From: Actinomycetes bacterium
GTDB lineage: Bacteria > Actinomycetota > Acidimicrobiia > Acidimicrobiales > Ilumatobacteraceae
Length of the DNA stretch: 64,000 nt
Direction of reading: 5' to 3'
Assembly: GCA_029782355.1 (NCBI GenBank)
Contig: JAKOUY010000031.1
Coordinates: 62,001 to 126,000 of the forward strand
Of this stretch, positions 33,367 through 42,514 are shown piece by piece; position 1 is the stretch's first letter; every line of letters starts with the position of its first letter. The notes beneath the pieces were generated by a model that did not search any database, was not told where the DNA came from, and was given only the letters and a program-made list of their open reading frames with translations. Position numbers and translations under genes: made by a program.

Positions 33367-34264
33367 CCTGGTCGACCGGGTCGCGGCCCGGGTGGTGGGC
33401 CGAGCCCGGGAGATCGAGCTGCTCGTCGCCGCGCTGGAAGCCGGCCGGCACGTGCTGCTGGAGGGACCGCCGGGCACCGGCAAGAGCACCCTCCTGCGTG
33501 CCGTGGCCGCCGAGCTGGGCATCGGCTTCGAGCTGGTCGAGGGCAACGCCGAGCTGACCCCGGCCCGCCTGGTGGGCCACTTCGACCCGGCGCAGGTCCT
33601 GACGTCCGGCTACGACCCCGAGCAGTTCGTCCACGGTCCCCTCGCCGCGGCGCTGACCGGGGGGTCGCTGCTCTACGTCGAGGAGATCAACCGGGTGCCG
33701 GAGGAGACGCTCAACGTGCTGATCACGGTGATGAGCGAGGGCGAGCTGCACGTGCCACGCGTCGGCCGGCTGGTGGCCGCACCCGGGTTCCGCCTGGTGG
33801 CGGCGATGAACCCGTTCGATGCGGTCGGGACGGCGCGCATCTCCGGCGCGGTCTACGACCGGGTGTGCCGCCTGGCGCTCGGCTATCAGGACGCCGCCGA
33901 CGAGGCGGCGATCGTCGCCGCGTCCGGCGCCGACACGGACCCGGCCTGGACGGAACGGGTGGTCGAGGTGGTCCGCCGGACCCGCGTCCACCCCGACGTG
34001 CGCGTCGGGTCGTCGGTGCGCGGTGCCATCGACACCGCCGCGGTGGCCGGGGCGTTGGCTCGCCGGCGCAACTGCCCGGTCGACGCCGTGCTGGGCCTCG
34101 ATGCCGCCGGCGTGGCGCTGTCCGGGCGGCTGCGGGTCCGCGAGGGCTGTGCCCGGTCCGCCGAGGAGATCATCGAGGAGCTGTGGTGGCAGGTCTTCGA
34201 GCGGCCGGCCGGCGATGAGCCCTCGGGAAAAGCCACCGCCCCGGCGGGGGCGAGCGGTCCGTAG
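33359..34264 (+). CDS. MoxR-family AAA+ ATPase coupled to the alcohol dehydrogenase
   Basis: 301 aa. Walker A GPPGTGKST, Walker B LLYVEEINRVPEETLNVL, sensor AMNPFD. Members of this family load metals or cofactors into enzymes together with a VWA protein. Here the upstream gene is a zinc/NAD dehydrogenase and the downstream gene is a VWA protein, so a role in activating the dehydrogenase is plausible; this is inference from context. Different in sequence from the MoxR at 6.2-7.3 kb. Confidence 0.88.
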   Translation: MADLVDRVAARVVGRAREIELLVAALEAGRHVLLEGPPGTGKSTLLRAVAAELGIGFELVEGNAELTPARLVGHFDPAQVLTSGYDPEQFVHGPLAAALTGGSLLYVEEINRVPEETLNVLITVMSEGELHVPRVGRLVAAPGFRLVAAMNPFDAVGTARISGAVYDRVCRLALGYQDAADEAAIVAASGADTDPAWTERVVEVVRRTRVHPDVRVGSSVRGAIDTAAVAGALARRRNCPVDAVLGLDAAGVALSGRLRVREGCARSAEEIIEELWWQVFERPAGDEPSGKATAPAGASGP

Positions 34265-34323
34265 CGCCGCCGCGCCCCCTGCCGGGTGGGACGGTCCACG
34301 AGGGTGACGCGGCCGAGGCGGAG

Positions 34324-35211
34324 GTGGCCGCGGCCCGCCGGCGAACGACGGCGCGCAGCCACCTGGCCCGCCACGAGCGGTTCGAGCAGATCTCCCCGGA
34401 GGTCGGCGTGCTCGACGACGAGGCGGTGGCCTCGGCCATGGACGAGGACCCCGATGCCACCCTCGGGCTGCTGGCCGAACTCACCGCCGCCACCGATGTC
34501 GCCCTGCGCGAGCGCGCCCGCCGGCTGGCCGGGCGGCTGTTCGTCGATCTCGCCCGCCACGGCCGGTCACGGCGGCGGGGCGTCGGCCGGGTGGTCACGG
34601 CCGCTCTGGTCGACGGCGGGGACCTCGACGTGGACGCCAGCATCGACGCGCTCGCCGAGCTGCGCGCCACCGGCGTGGCCGACCCCGAACGGCTGCGCGT
34701 CCGGACGTGGCGACGGCCCGATCTGGCGGTCTGCCTGGTGGTCGACCGCAGCGGGTCGATGGGCGGTGCCCCGCTGGCCACGGCCGCGCTGGCCGCCGCC
34801 GCCGTTGCCTGGCGGGCTCCGCAGGAGCACGCCGTGCTGGCATTCAGCCGCGACGTCGTCACCCTGCGCTCGATGTCGTCGGACCGCCCGGTGTGGCGGG
34901 TGGTCGACGATCTCCTCGCCTTGCGCGGCGCCGGCACCACCGACCTCGACGGGGCGCTACGCGGCGCCGCGGCCCAACTGTCCCGCAGCCGGGCGGCGCG
35001 GCAGCTGACGCTGCTGCTCAGCGACTGCCGGGCGACGGTCCACGGCGACCCGACCGCAGCCGCGGCGGCCCTGGAGGAGCTGGTGATCGTGGCCCCGGCT
35101 GCGGACCGGGCGGAGGCCGACGCCCTGGCCTGCAGCGCCGGTGCCCGCGTCGTGACCGTCGACGGTCCGAGCTCGGTGGTGGCCGCGCTGCACGCGGCCA
35201 TCGACGGCTGA
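34324..35211 (+). CDS. VWA-domain protein, partner of MoxR
   Basis: 295 aa from GTG. N-terminal helical region, then a von Willebrand A domain with a complete metal-binding DxSxS motif (VVDRSGSMGG), a Thr (GAGTTDLDG) and LLLSDCRATVHGDP. Such proteins work with MoxR ATPases in enzyme maturation. The frame is open for about 35 further codons upstream, to the 3' part of the MoxR gene, with GC3 bias but no ATG, GTG or TTG, so the true start might be an upstream CTG. Confidence 0.85.
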   Translation: MAAARRRTTARSHLARHERFEQISPEVGVLDDEAVASAMDEDPDATLGLLAELTAATDVALRERARRLAGRLFVDLARHGRSRRRGVGRVVTAALVDGGDLDVDASIDALAELRATGVADPERLRVRTWRRPDLAVCLVVDRSGSMGGAPLATAALAAAAVAWRAPQEHAVLAFSRDVVTLRSMSSDRPVWRVVDDLLALRGAGTTDLDGALRGAAAQLSRSRAARQLTLLLSDCRATVHGDPTAAAAALEELVIVAPAADRAEADALACSAGARVVTVDGPSSVVAALHAAIDG

Positions 35212-35240
35212 CCGGGCGCCCGCCGGCCGTCAGCGCGGCG

Positions 35241-36632
35241 TCAGCAGTGCACGTCCTTCTGCGGCAGGATGGCCGGAACCACGTTGTCCTGGGGTTCGGT
35301 CCCGAGCGCAGGCGGCGTGCTGGCTGGCGGGACCGTGCCCGCGGGGAGCGTGGCAGCCGCGGTGCTGTGCGCCGGTGCGGGCGGCTCGGGTCCGGCAGGC
35401 AGGGTGGCCTCGCCGCGGAAGATCCGCAGGATGGCTTGCATCTCGGGCCGGTTGATCGTGTTCTCCCACACCAGGACATCCGCACCGCCGATCGTCTGGC
35501 CGTTGGCGTCGATGGTGTAGCGGCGGATCTGGTTGGGATCGACCCGGCGCATGACGCCGGCGAAGCCCAGGAGGTCGTCGGTGCTCAGCCGGCTCATGAC
35601 GATGTCGCCGTTGACCAGCGTGTCGATCAAGCCCTTGGCCACGCTGGGGTTGAGCAGGCCCTTGTCCAGCGCCTTGGCCAGCATGCGTGACAGCATGTCC
35701 TGCTGGCGGCTGATCCGGGCCAGATCGGACAGCGGCTCGGTCCGCCCCCACTTGCCATTGGGCATCTTGGCGCGCATCTCTCGCGAGCGGGCGTAGGCCA
35801 GTGCCTCGTCGCCGACGAAGTGGTGGCAGCCCGGATCCTCGATGCGGATCTGGGTGTTGTCGTCGCGGATGCCCGTGGCGAAGGACATGTCCAGCCCACC
35901 GATGGCGTCGACCACCCGCTTGAACGCGCAGAAGTCGACCTGGATGTAGTGGTCGATGTTGACGCCGAAGTTGTCGGCGATGGTCTGGATCAGCCGGTCC
36001 GGTTCGTTCATCCGGTAGGCGGCGTTGATCCGCTGGCGACCGCGTCCGGGGATCCGGACCCACAGGTCGCGAGGAAAGGACAGCACCGCGGCGCGGTTGG
36101 TGGTCGGGTCGATGCGGATCACCATGATCGTGTCGCTGCGGTCCGACGCCGGCCGCTTGGGGTCGGCGGCGTTGGCCCACGGTGAGCCGGGGTCGATGCA
36201 GGCGTGGTTGTCGGCTGCGGCGACGAGGAAGTTCTGGGCGTTGGGATCGACGTGCGGGTAGGTGGGCGGGGTGGTCGGTTCGGGGATCGTCGTCTCGATC
36301 GTCGGGGCCACCGTGGCCGAGGTCGCGTTGGTGGCGTCCGTCGACGGCACCGTGCCACCGATGGCGGATGCGGGAACGGGCGAGCCGGGCACGGTCAGCT
36401 CGGGCGTCGTGTCCGTGGTGATCACCCGCGGCGGGCGTGACGTGGTCGTGGTGGTTCCCAGGTCGACGAGCTGGAACTGCTCGCGGGTGTACTTGCCAGC
36501 CAGCAGCGCACCGGCGCCCGCCAGGCAGCCGAGGATGGTCACCACCGCAGCACCCAGCATCAGCCGTTGGGCGGTGGTGTGGCGGGGCCGGTAGCCGGGT
36601 CGCTGATCGGGTGGACGCCAACGCCAGGACAT
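35241..36632 (-). CDS. LytR-CpsA-Psr (LCP) family cell-wall ligase
   Basis: 463 aa. Short cytosolic N-terminus, one membrane helix (about 20-45), a Thr/Pro-rich spacer, then the LCP domain: RSDTIMVIRIDP, VLSFPRDLWVRIPG with the pyrophosphate-binding Arg, RINAAYRMN, and a later ALAYARSREM. LCP proteins attach arabinogalactan, teichoic acid or capsule to peptidoglycan outside the cell. The C-terminus is Pro/Ala-rich and lacks a LytR_C domain I can recognise. ATG at 36632 preferred because upstream codons give no fold. Divergent from the MscS-like gene. Confidence 0.9.
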   Translation of the reverse strand: MSWRWRPPDQRPGYRPRHTTAQRLMLGAAVVTILGCLAGAGALLAGKYTREQFQLVDLGTTTTTSRPPRVITTDTTPELTVPGSPVPASAIGGTVPSTDATNATSATVAPTIETTIPEPTTPPTYPHVDPNAQNFLVAAADNHACIDPGSPWANAADPKRPASDRSDTIMVIRIDPTTNRAAVLSFPRDLWVRIPGRGRQRINAAYRMNEPDRLIQTIADNFGVNIDHYIQVDFCAFKRVVDAIGGLDMSFATGIRDDNTQIRIEDPGCHHFVGDEALAYARSREMRAKMPNGKWGRTEPLSDLARISRQQDMLSRMLAKALDKGLLNPSVAKGLIDTLVNGDIVMSRLSTDDLLGFAGVMRRVDPNQIRRYTIDANGQTIGGADVLVWENTINRPEMQAILRIFRGEATLPAGPEPPAPAHSTAAATLPAGTVPPASTPPALGTEPQDNVVPAILPQKDVHC

Positions 36633-36691
36633 GCAGGCCGAAGGATACTGGCCCGGCATCGTCGGGAACCGGTCAGGTACCATGCGCGGCG

Positions 36692-37504
36692 ATGCCCGCC
36701 GTGCGCACCACCCCGCACTGGGTGACCCGCCTCGACGAGCTCCACCTGCTGACGCCGTTGCGCGTCGTGCTGATCGTGCTCACCGCACTGGTGCTGACCG
36801 TGGTGGTCCGGGCGGTGATCAGCCGCTCGGCGCGCCGGACGATCGTCGTGCCCGGCACCGACCGGGCTCGGGCCGAGGCTCGCCAGACCGCCGTGGCCGG
36901 CATGTTGCGCAGCGCGGTGGTCGGGGTGGTGTGGACGGCGGCGGTGATCACGATCATCAGCGAGCTGGGCGTCAACATCGGCGGGGTGGTCGCCACGACC
37001 ACGATCATCGGCGGCGCCGTGGCATTCGGTGCCCAGACGTTGATCCGCGACGTGATCGCCGGCTTCTTCGTGCTGGCCGAGGATCAGTTCGGGGTGGGTG
37101 ACGACGTCGACCTCGGTCTGTGTCGGGGGGTGGTCGAGCGGGTCACGGTGCGCAGCGTACGCCTGCGAGACGGTGAGGGGCGCCGCTGGTACGTGGCTCA
37201 CGGCAACGTGCCGCGGGTGGCCAACCTCTCGCAATCCGGGTCGGTCGTGCTGTCCGTCGACGTCGCTCGGGCCACGGCGCCGGCCGCTGCGGAGGGGTTC
37301 GTCCGGGCGTTGGCGGCCCAGGTCGAGGGAGCCGAGGTGATCGGGCTGACCAGCGTGGCCGACGACCGGCTGACCTATCAGGTCCGGGTGCCGATCGGAC
37401 TCGGCCGCTCGGCGAGCGAGGTGCATCGATCGTGGCGGGCCGCGGTGCTGGACGCCTTCGCCGGCAGCGACGAGATCCACCCGCCGTCGGTACCAGGCGC
37501 TTGA
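36692..37504 (+). CDS. Small mechanosensitive channel of the MscS family
   Basis: 270 aa. Three membrane segments (about 20-45, 70-95, 96-125) and the pore-lining TM3-like AVAFGAQTLIRDVIAGFFVLAEDQFGVGD split over residues 108-136, followed by the beta domain (VERVTVRSVRLRDGEGRRWYV, HGNV) and an alpha/beta C-terminal part. It should open under membrane tension to release solutes. Convergent with the Crp-like gene. Confidence 0.9.
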   Translation: MPAVRTTPHWVTRLDELHLLTPLRVVLIVLTALVLTVVVRAVISRSARRTIVVPGTDRARAEARQTAVAGMLRSAVVGVVWTAAVITIISELGVNIGGVVATTTIIGGAVAFGAQTLIRDVIAGFFVLAEDQFGVGDDVDLGLCRGVVERVTVRSVRLRDGEGRRWYVAHGNVPRVANLSQSGSVVLSVDVARATAPAAAEGFVRALAAQVEGAEVIGLTSVADDRLTYQVRVPIGLGRSASEVHRSWRAAVLDAFAGSDEIHPPSVPGA

Positions 37505-37512
37505 TTGCGGGC

Positions 37513-38154
37513 TCAGCCGCGGCTGGCGAACCGCTCGACGGCCGGCCGATCGATCAACCGGATCCGGCAGCGGCTGCGCTCGATCAGCCCCAGCGCCGCC
37601 AGGCGGCCGAGCTCGGCGTTGGCCGTCGCCCGCACCACACCGGCGACGGCGGCGACCGCATCCTGGTTGACGCCGACCACGTGGTCGGTGCCGGCCAGCC
37701 GGCACAGGGCCCGGGCGACGCGGGGTGCGGAACGGAGCAGGGCGGCTTCGGCCACTCGTTCGGTCAGCCAGCGGTTCTCGCACACGGCGGCCTCGGCCAG
37801 GACCGGGCGAAGCTGCTCGCCGGCCCGGGCCTCGGTGAGATCGCCCCAGTCGATCAGCTGCACCTCGGTGGCGGACAGGGCGCGCACCGTGCCCTCGTGG
37901 ACGCTGCCCGGCAGCAGGAGTCGGCCGACGCCGATCAGATCGCCCGGTCGGTACAGGGTGGCGATCATCGCATCGCGTGCCCCGCAGGCCACCTCCAGGC
38001 CGGCCAGGCCGCTGCGGACCACCATGGCGGTCTCGCTGCGATCGCCACGGAAGCAGATCACCTGGCCGGCCCGGGCGCACCGTCGGCGGATCGGCACGCC
38101 GCTGAGGAGCTGGGACAGTCGATCGTGATAGCCGTTGGGCGGTTCGAGCATCAT
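37513..38154 (-). CDS. Crp/Fnr-family transcriptional regulator
   Basis: 213 aa. N-terminal cyclic-nucleotide-binding-like domain (GQVICFRGDRSETAMVV, YRPGDLIGVGRLL) and a C-terminal winged helix (VNQDAVAAVAGVVRATANAEL, LGLIERSR). The cAMP-phosphate residues (R-S-T/S motif) are not seen and no FNR cysteines are placed for a cluster, so the ligand is unknown. It is the last gene of the leftward run. Confidence 0.85.
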   Translation of the reverse strand: MMLEPPNGYHDRLSQLLSGVPIRRRCARAGQVICFRGDRSETAMVVRSGLAGLEVACGARDAMIATLYRPGDLIGVGRLLLPGSVHEGTVRALSATEVQLIDWGDLTEARAGEQLRPVLAEAAVCENRWLTERVAEAALLRSAPRVARALCRLAGTDHVVGVNQDAVAAVAGVVRATANAELGRLAALGLIERSRCRIRLIDRPAVERFASRG

Positions 38155-38202
38155 GCGCTCAGAGGACCACCCGGCCGCTAACGACCTGTTAACGGCGTCC
38201 GG

Positions 38203-38844
38203 TCAGTCGAAGCGGATGTTCGCCGCGCTGACCCATTGGGTGGAGGTGCCGTTGACGGCGAGGTACTCGGGCTGGCCGTCACGCTGGCGGACGGCGAGCA
38301 ACCGCCACCCGGGGTTGTTCGCCGAGGAGAGGTTGGTGACCTCGCGGAACCCGGGGATGGCAACGAACGGTGGTTCTGCCGGCGCAGCCGTACCAGCTGG
38401 CCGCCCGGCGGCCGCAACGACCATCTCCCGGGCCACGTGCTGGCGGGCGATCACGGTCTCGGTCATGACTGCCGCCCGCCCGCGCACGTCGCTGGCCAGC
38501 AAGTACGCCACCCCCAGGATCAGGCCCACGCTCAGTGCCGCACCCGCGTAGAGCATCGTGCTGCGGAGCTCCGGGAGGCTGTTCCACATGCTCTTAACTC
38601 CCAACCACACCCCGCCCACAGCCGCTGCCCCGCCGATGGCCCACCACTTGGAGAGCGCGGTGGCACCGGCTTCGATCAAGGCGACGCTCTGTGGCGGGCC
38701 ACTGAAGACCGCCCCGAGGTCGCCAGCTTCCTTGAGATCGTCATGGCTGGGCAGGAGGTTGAGCGAGTTGAGCAGTTGAACCGTCGGGGCGACGAGGTCG
38801 CCGTTACCGGCGGGGATCTGAGCTTGTCCGTTGTTGTCCGTCAT
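38203..38844 (-). CDS. Two-helix membrane protein of unknown function
   Basis: 213 aa. Polar N-terminus, two membrane helices (about 68-85 and 100-118, WWAIGGAAAVGGVWLGV and LYAGAALSVGLILGVAYLL), a charged helix, then a C-terminal beta-rich domain ending in SAANIRFD that looks like a small SH3-like fold. No family recognised. Composition is a little less GC-rich than neighbours. 64 bases downstream of the next unknown gene. Confidence 0.7.
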   Translation of the reverse strand: MTDNNGQAQIPAGNGDLVAPTVQLLNSLNLLPSHDDLKEAGDLGAVFSGPPQSVALIEAGATALSKWWAIGGAAAVGGVWLGVKSMWNSLPELRSTMLYAGAALSVGLILGVAYLLASDVRGRAAVMTETVIARQHVAREMVVAAAGRPAGTAAPAEPPFVAIPGFREVTNLSSANNPGWRLLAVRQRDGQPEYLAVNGTSTQWVSAANIRFD

Positions 38845-38908
38845 GCCGACAGCGTCGGCTCAAACCGTCACCCGTTCCATCACGACGGCGACACCGCCTC
38901 CATCGCCG

Positions 38909-39340
38909 TCACGTCGAGCCGGGTTCACCGCCTGGTTCGGAGTCAAGCGGCTTGACCCGCACGATCGTGTGACCGTCGGGGTCGAGGACGAGCGATGGTG
39001 GTTCGGGGAAGTCGGGCGAGATCTGCAACTCGAAGGTGGTGTTGCGGTCGGCGAAGTCGCACAACCAGTGGAGGAAGGTCGGGGCGGTATGCGTGATCTC
39101 GTAGTACTCCCTGATGCGCGGCGGGACCCGGTGGCTGCGGACGAGCCGCTCCAGCACGCTCGTCAACCGCGTCTCGGGAACGCGGTCGTGGGCGGTGTCG
39201 TTCAGGTGCTGATGCAGTGCCGCGTGACCGACGCCCCTCGCTGGCTTGCCCGCCTCGTTCACCTCCCTCACGAATTCGTCCTGCTCAGCCAGTTGCTCGG
39301 CCGTGATGGTCTGCTTGGCCGGATTGACGCCGTCGCTCAT
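38909..39340 (-). CDS. Unknown soluble protein, 143 aa
   Basis: Starts MSDGVNPAKQTITAEQLA. Mostly helical (VLERLVRSHRVPPRIREYYEI) with a beta-hairpin near the C-terminus (FELQISPDFPEPPSLVLD). No motif or family recognised. The ATG lies 56 bases inside the 3' end of the SARP-type regulator gene, an unusually long overlap, so the two are probably cotranscribed. Confidence 0.65.
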   Translation of the reverse strand: MSDGVNPAKQTITAEQLAEQDEFVREVNEAGKPARGVGHAALHQHLNDTAHDRVPETRLTSVLERLVRSHRVPPRIREYYEITHTAPTFLHWLCDFADRNTTFELQISPDFPEPPSLVLDPDGHTIVRVKPLDSEPGGEPGST

Positions 39341-42300
39341 GTCCCGCACCCCCTGTGGTTGCCCAACCCGCGGCAAAGCTAGCCGTTGCCGAGAGACGTT
39401 CGGCGCACGCCTCGGCCAGATCCCGTCGACGGAGCCGGTGAGCAAGGTGCATCAGATACTGGTCGACCGGCCCGAGGCAGGCCGTTCCCCCTTCCACCAA
39501 CGCCAGGGACCCGGCGAGTGGCGTCAACTCCTCGGCGAGGCGTGCTGCGACGGCATCGCCGTCGGGATCCGCCGGATCGAGCGCCAAACTGGCGAACACC
39601 AGCGTGACGACCCTGGCCGACCCGTGCAGGGCCTCGTCCACACAGCGGTCGACCAGCGCAGACGGAGACGGTTGCCCAGCCGCTGCGGACACCGCCGACG
39701 TCGCCAACTGCACGGTGACGTCGAGCCTCGGATCGAACACGGTCGGGGTGGCGGCTCCGTACAGGTCGGCCAACGTGCCGTGACGTAGGTGATCGGCCAC
39801 GAGGTACTCGAGGGCAGCACCGTCCCGAACATCGGGGTCGATGGCGGCGAGATAGCGGTCAGCCGTGCGCACGTGCTGGTCGGCGGTCGAGTCGTCGCCC
39901 TGGCAGTGGGCGATGGCGGCCGCGAGGCGGTACGCGTCCCACGTGTGGAAGGCGGAGTGGGACTCCTGGGCGACGCGCAGGTAGGACTGCAGTGCCTCGC
40001 TGGTCGAGCGATCGGCCATGGCAAAGCGATCGCTGACGAGGGCCCGGTGGGAACGCAGCACCAGCGTGGCGTCGGCCAAGCGCCGACTCGCGGCGACGGC
40101 CGCTGCGGATCGGCGAACTCGCTCGCTCGGTCGAGCGCGCAGTTTCCAGGAGATGACCCGAAGCCCGAGGTTGGCGAGGGCCGTGCTGCGCGGATCGCCC
40201 GCGTCCTCGCTCGCCCGTTCGAGATCGGGAAGCACATCGCCTTGCAGGCGTTCGGCTGCCGGAGCGATGTCTGTTGCCACGACCCGGCACGCCGCCTCGG
40301 CCAGGGCGATGCGAGTGGTCCGATCGGCGCGGTCCACCATGTGCCAGGCGTCGGAGATCATCTCGATGGCGAGTTCGTGAGCTGGTCCGACGGTCAGTTG
40401 CATGCCGGCGCTGGCAATCGCCGCGCTGGCGAACAGATCCGCCCGACCGAGTGGGCGAGCTCGCCGGGCGACCTCACCGGCGAGCGTGATCGAGTGGGTG
40501 GTCCTTCCGGCCAGGTGGTGGAGGCGGACGGCGGCGAGCTCCCACGGCACGGTCACCTGCGGGTCGATCTGGGCCTCGGCGCCCAGGCTGGCGGCCAGCT
40601 CGTAGCTCTCGGCGGCAGTCAGGAGCGCGCCGCGCTGGGCGAGCTCCTCGCCGGCCCGGGCCGTCCACTCCGCCGCCGCCGGGCGGAGTGCCGGGTCGGC
40701 TGCCCGCCGCAGGTGATGGGCGGTGCGCGACGCGCCGGCGGCGCGCCGGTTCACGAGCGTGGTGGCCAGCGCAGCGTGATGCAGCGCTCGGCGGGCGGTG
40801 GTCATCGACTCGGCGATCGACTCGCGGATCAGCGCATGACGGAAGCAGGGCCCTGCCGGGGAGTCGTGGACGAGACCGACGGCCATCGCTTCCTCGACCC
40901 CGGCCACGCCACGCTCCCGTGAGGTCTCCATCGAGTCGGCGAGTGCGGCGACGTCGATGGTGTCCGTCGGGTCGAGCGCGGCCCGCTCGACGAGTTGCCG
41001 GGCGATGCCGCTGAGCAGGCCGAGCTGGCGGCGAGCATGATCGACCGTTGCCGCCGGCACGGCCGGCGCCTCGCCCGCGCCGATCGCCCGGGACAGTGCC
41101 GTGACCAGGAACGGGTTGCCGTCGGCTCGCCGGACGGCGTCGTCGATGGTCGACTCGTCGATCTCGGTGAGCCGTGACCCGACCCACGACCGGGCCAGCA
41201 GGCGGGCATCGCTCTCGGTGAGCGGCGGGATGGCGACGACGGCCAGGCGCGCCGAGCTCCCAACGTCGCCGTAGAGCTGTCCGGCGAGCCCGGCCGATGT
41301 CCGCCCGCTGGTCAGCCAGTGCACCTCGGGGCAGGCCGCGGCAACGAGCGTCAGCGTGGCCGCCGAGTCCGGATCGAGGGTGTCGGCATCGTCGATCGCC
41401 ATGGTGACCGGGGCGTCGCGCAGCCGGGTCACCAGGTCGGCGGCGCGTTCGGCCGCGGACCGCTCTCCCGCCTGCCAGGTGACGCCGAGATCGCGGGCGA
41501 TCAGCTCGACCGCTGCCAGGGCCAGCCGTCCGGCTCCGGCGGTGACGTGCAGCACCTGGCGGCCGTCCGCACGCAGTTCGGTGACCAGTTGATGGAGCAG
41601 CGTCGACTTGCCGATGCCGGCCTCGCCGACGAGATGGGTCATCCGCCGGGTGGCCGGACTGCGGAGCTCGTCGAGGAGCTCGTCCACGAGAGCCCGTCGG
41701 TCGGGGAGGTCCTCGTCCGTGGTCGTGCCTCGTGTCGGACCTCCGCCCGGATGTGGTCGTTGCAGCCACTCGGCGTGCCCGAGGATGTCGTGCTCCAGGC
41801 GGACCAGCTCGGGAGTCGGGTCCAGGCCCAACTCGCCGACGAGGTGCTCGACGAAGTCGCGGACCGTGCGCAACGCGCCGACCTGGTCGCCGGCCTGGTA
41901 CTGGGCGGCGGCCAGCATGCCGAGCAGTGGCTCGCATGTCGGGTGGATGCGGAGTTGGGCGGGAACGCCGGCCAGCACCTCGGCTGTCCGCCCAGCGGCC
42001 ACGTCGGCCTGGGCCACCACGACGCATGCGTCGGCGTGGCGGCGCAGCAGTGCCCGGCGGTGGGCGATCACCCCGTCGATGTCGTCGAGGCCCTCGAACG
42101 GTTCGCCGGCCCACCCTGCCAGTTCACGGCGGAGGCGTTCGATGGTGGTGGCCCGTTCCGGTCCGGCGAGCGCGCCGCGCAGCGCGTCGTCGAAGCGGGC
42201 GACGTCGAGCTCACCAGGCTGCAGGATCACGCTGTAGCCGTGCCCGACCCGCGCCAGGCGCGACGGTGCATCGGGCCCCGGCCGCAGCGCCGCCCGCAGG

Positions 42301-42503
42301 GTGGACAGATGGACGCGCAAGGCCGTCTCGGCCGTGCGCGGCGGCTCGCCGGACCACAGTCGATCGATCAGGACGTCGGTCGACCACACGCGGTTGGGCT
42401 CCAGCAGCATCAGACCCAGCAGGGCACCGACCCGTGGACGGAGCACCGGTGACTCGTTGCCCACGGTGACGCCCACCCGGCCGAGGACGCGGAAGCGGAT
42501 CAC
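39285..42503 (-). CDS. SARP/BTAD regulator with AAA ATPase and helical repeats
   Basis: 1072 aa. N-terminal winged-helix DNA-binding domain (FRVLGRVGVTVGNE, LIDRLWSGEPPRTAETALRV), bacterial transcriptional activation domain (about 100-250), an ATPase module with Walker A GEAGIGKST and Walker B TMAIDDAD, and a long C-terminal region of TPR-like helices (650-1070). This is the AfsR-type layout: an activator that senses a signal through its ATPase and repeats. GTG at 42503 chosen because the DNA-binding domain starts at once. 12 bases downstream of the desaturase gene; its target genes are unknown. Confidence 0.9.
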   Translation of the reverse strand: MIRFRVLGRVGVTVGNESPVLRPRVGALLGLMLLEPNRVWSTDVLIDRLWSGEPPRTAETALRVHLSTLRAALRPGPDAPSRLARVGHGYSVILQPGELDVARFDDALRGALAGPERATTIERLRRELAGWAGEPFEGLDDIDGVIAHRRALLRRHADACVVVAQADVAAGRTAEVLAGVPAQLRIHPTCEPLLGMLAAAQYQAGDQVGALRTVRDFVEHLVGELGLDPTPELVRLEHDILGHAEWLQRPHPGGGPTRGTTTDEDLPDRRALVDELLDELRSPATRRMTHLVGEAGIGKSTLLHQLVTELRADGRQVLHVTAGAGRLALAAVELIARDLGVTWQAGERSAAERAADLVTRLRDAPVTMAIDDADTLDPDSAATLTLVAAACPEVHWLTSGRTSAGLAGQLYGDVGSSARLAVVAIPPLTESDARLLARSWVGSRLTEIDESTIDDAVRRADGNPFLVTALSRAIGAGEAPAVPAATVDHARRQLGLLSGIARQLVERAALDPTDTIDVAALADSMETSRERGVAGVEEAMAVGLVHDSPAGPCFRHALIRESIAESMTTARRALHHAALATTLVNRRAAGASRTAHHLRRAADPALRPAAAEWTARAGEELAQRGALLTAAESYELAASLGAEAQIDPQVTVPWELAAVRLHHLAGRTTHSITLAGEVARRARPLGRADLFASAAIASAGMQLTVGPAHELAIEMISDAWHMVDRADRTTRIALAEAACRVVATDIAPAAERLQGDVLPDLERASEDAGDPRSTALANLGLRVISWKLRARPSERVRRSAAAVAASRRLADATLVLRSHRALVSDRFAMADRSTSEALQSYLRVAQESHSAFHTWDAYRLAAAIAHCQGDDSTADQHVRTADRYLAAIDPDVRDGAALEYLVADHLRHGTLADLYGAATPTVFDPRLDVTVQLATSAVSAAAGQPSPSALVDRCVDEALHGSARVVTLVFASLALDPADPDGDAVAARLAEELTPLAGSLALVEGGTACLGPVDQYLMHLAHRLRRRDLAEACAERLSATASFAAGWATTGGAGHERRRQSGQADHHGRATG

Positions 42504-42514
42504 CCCGTCGGACG

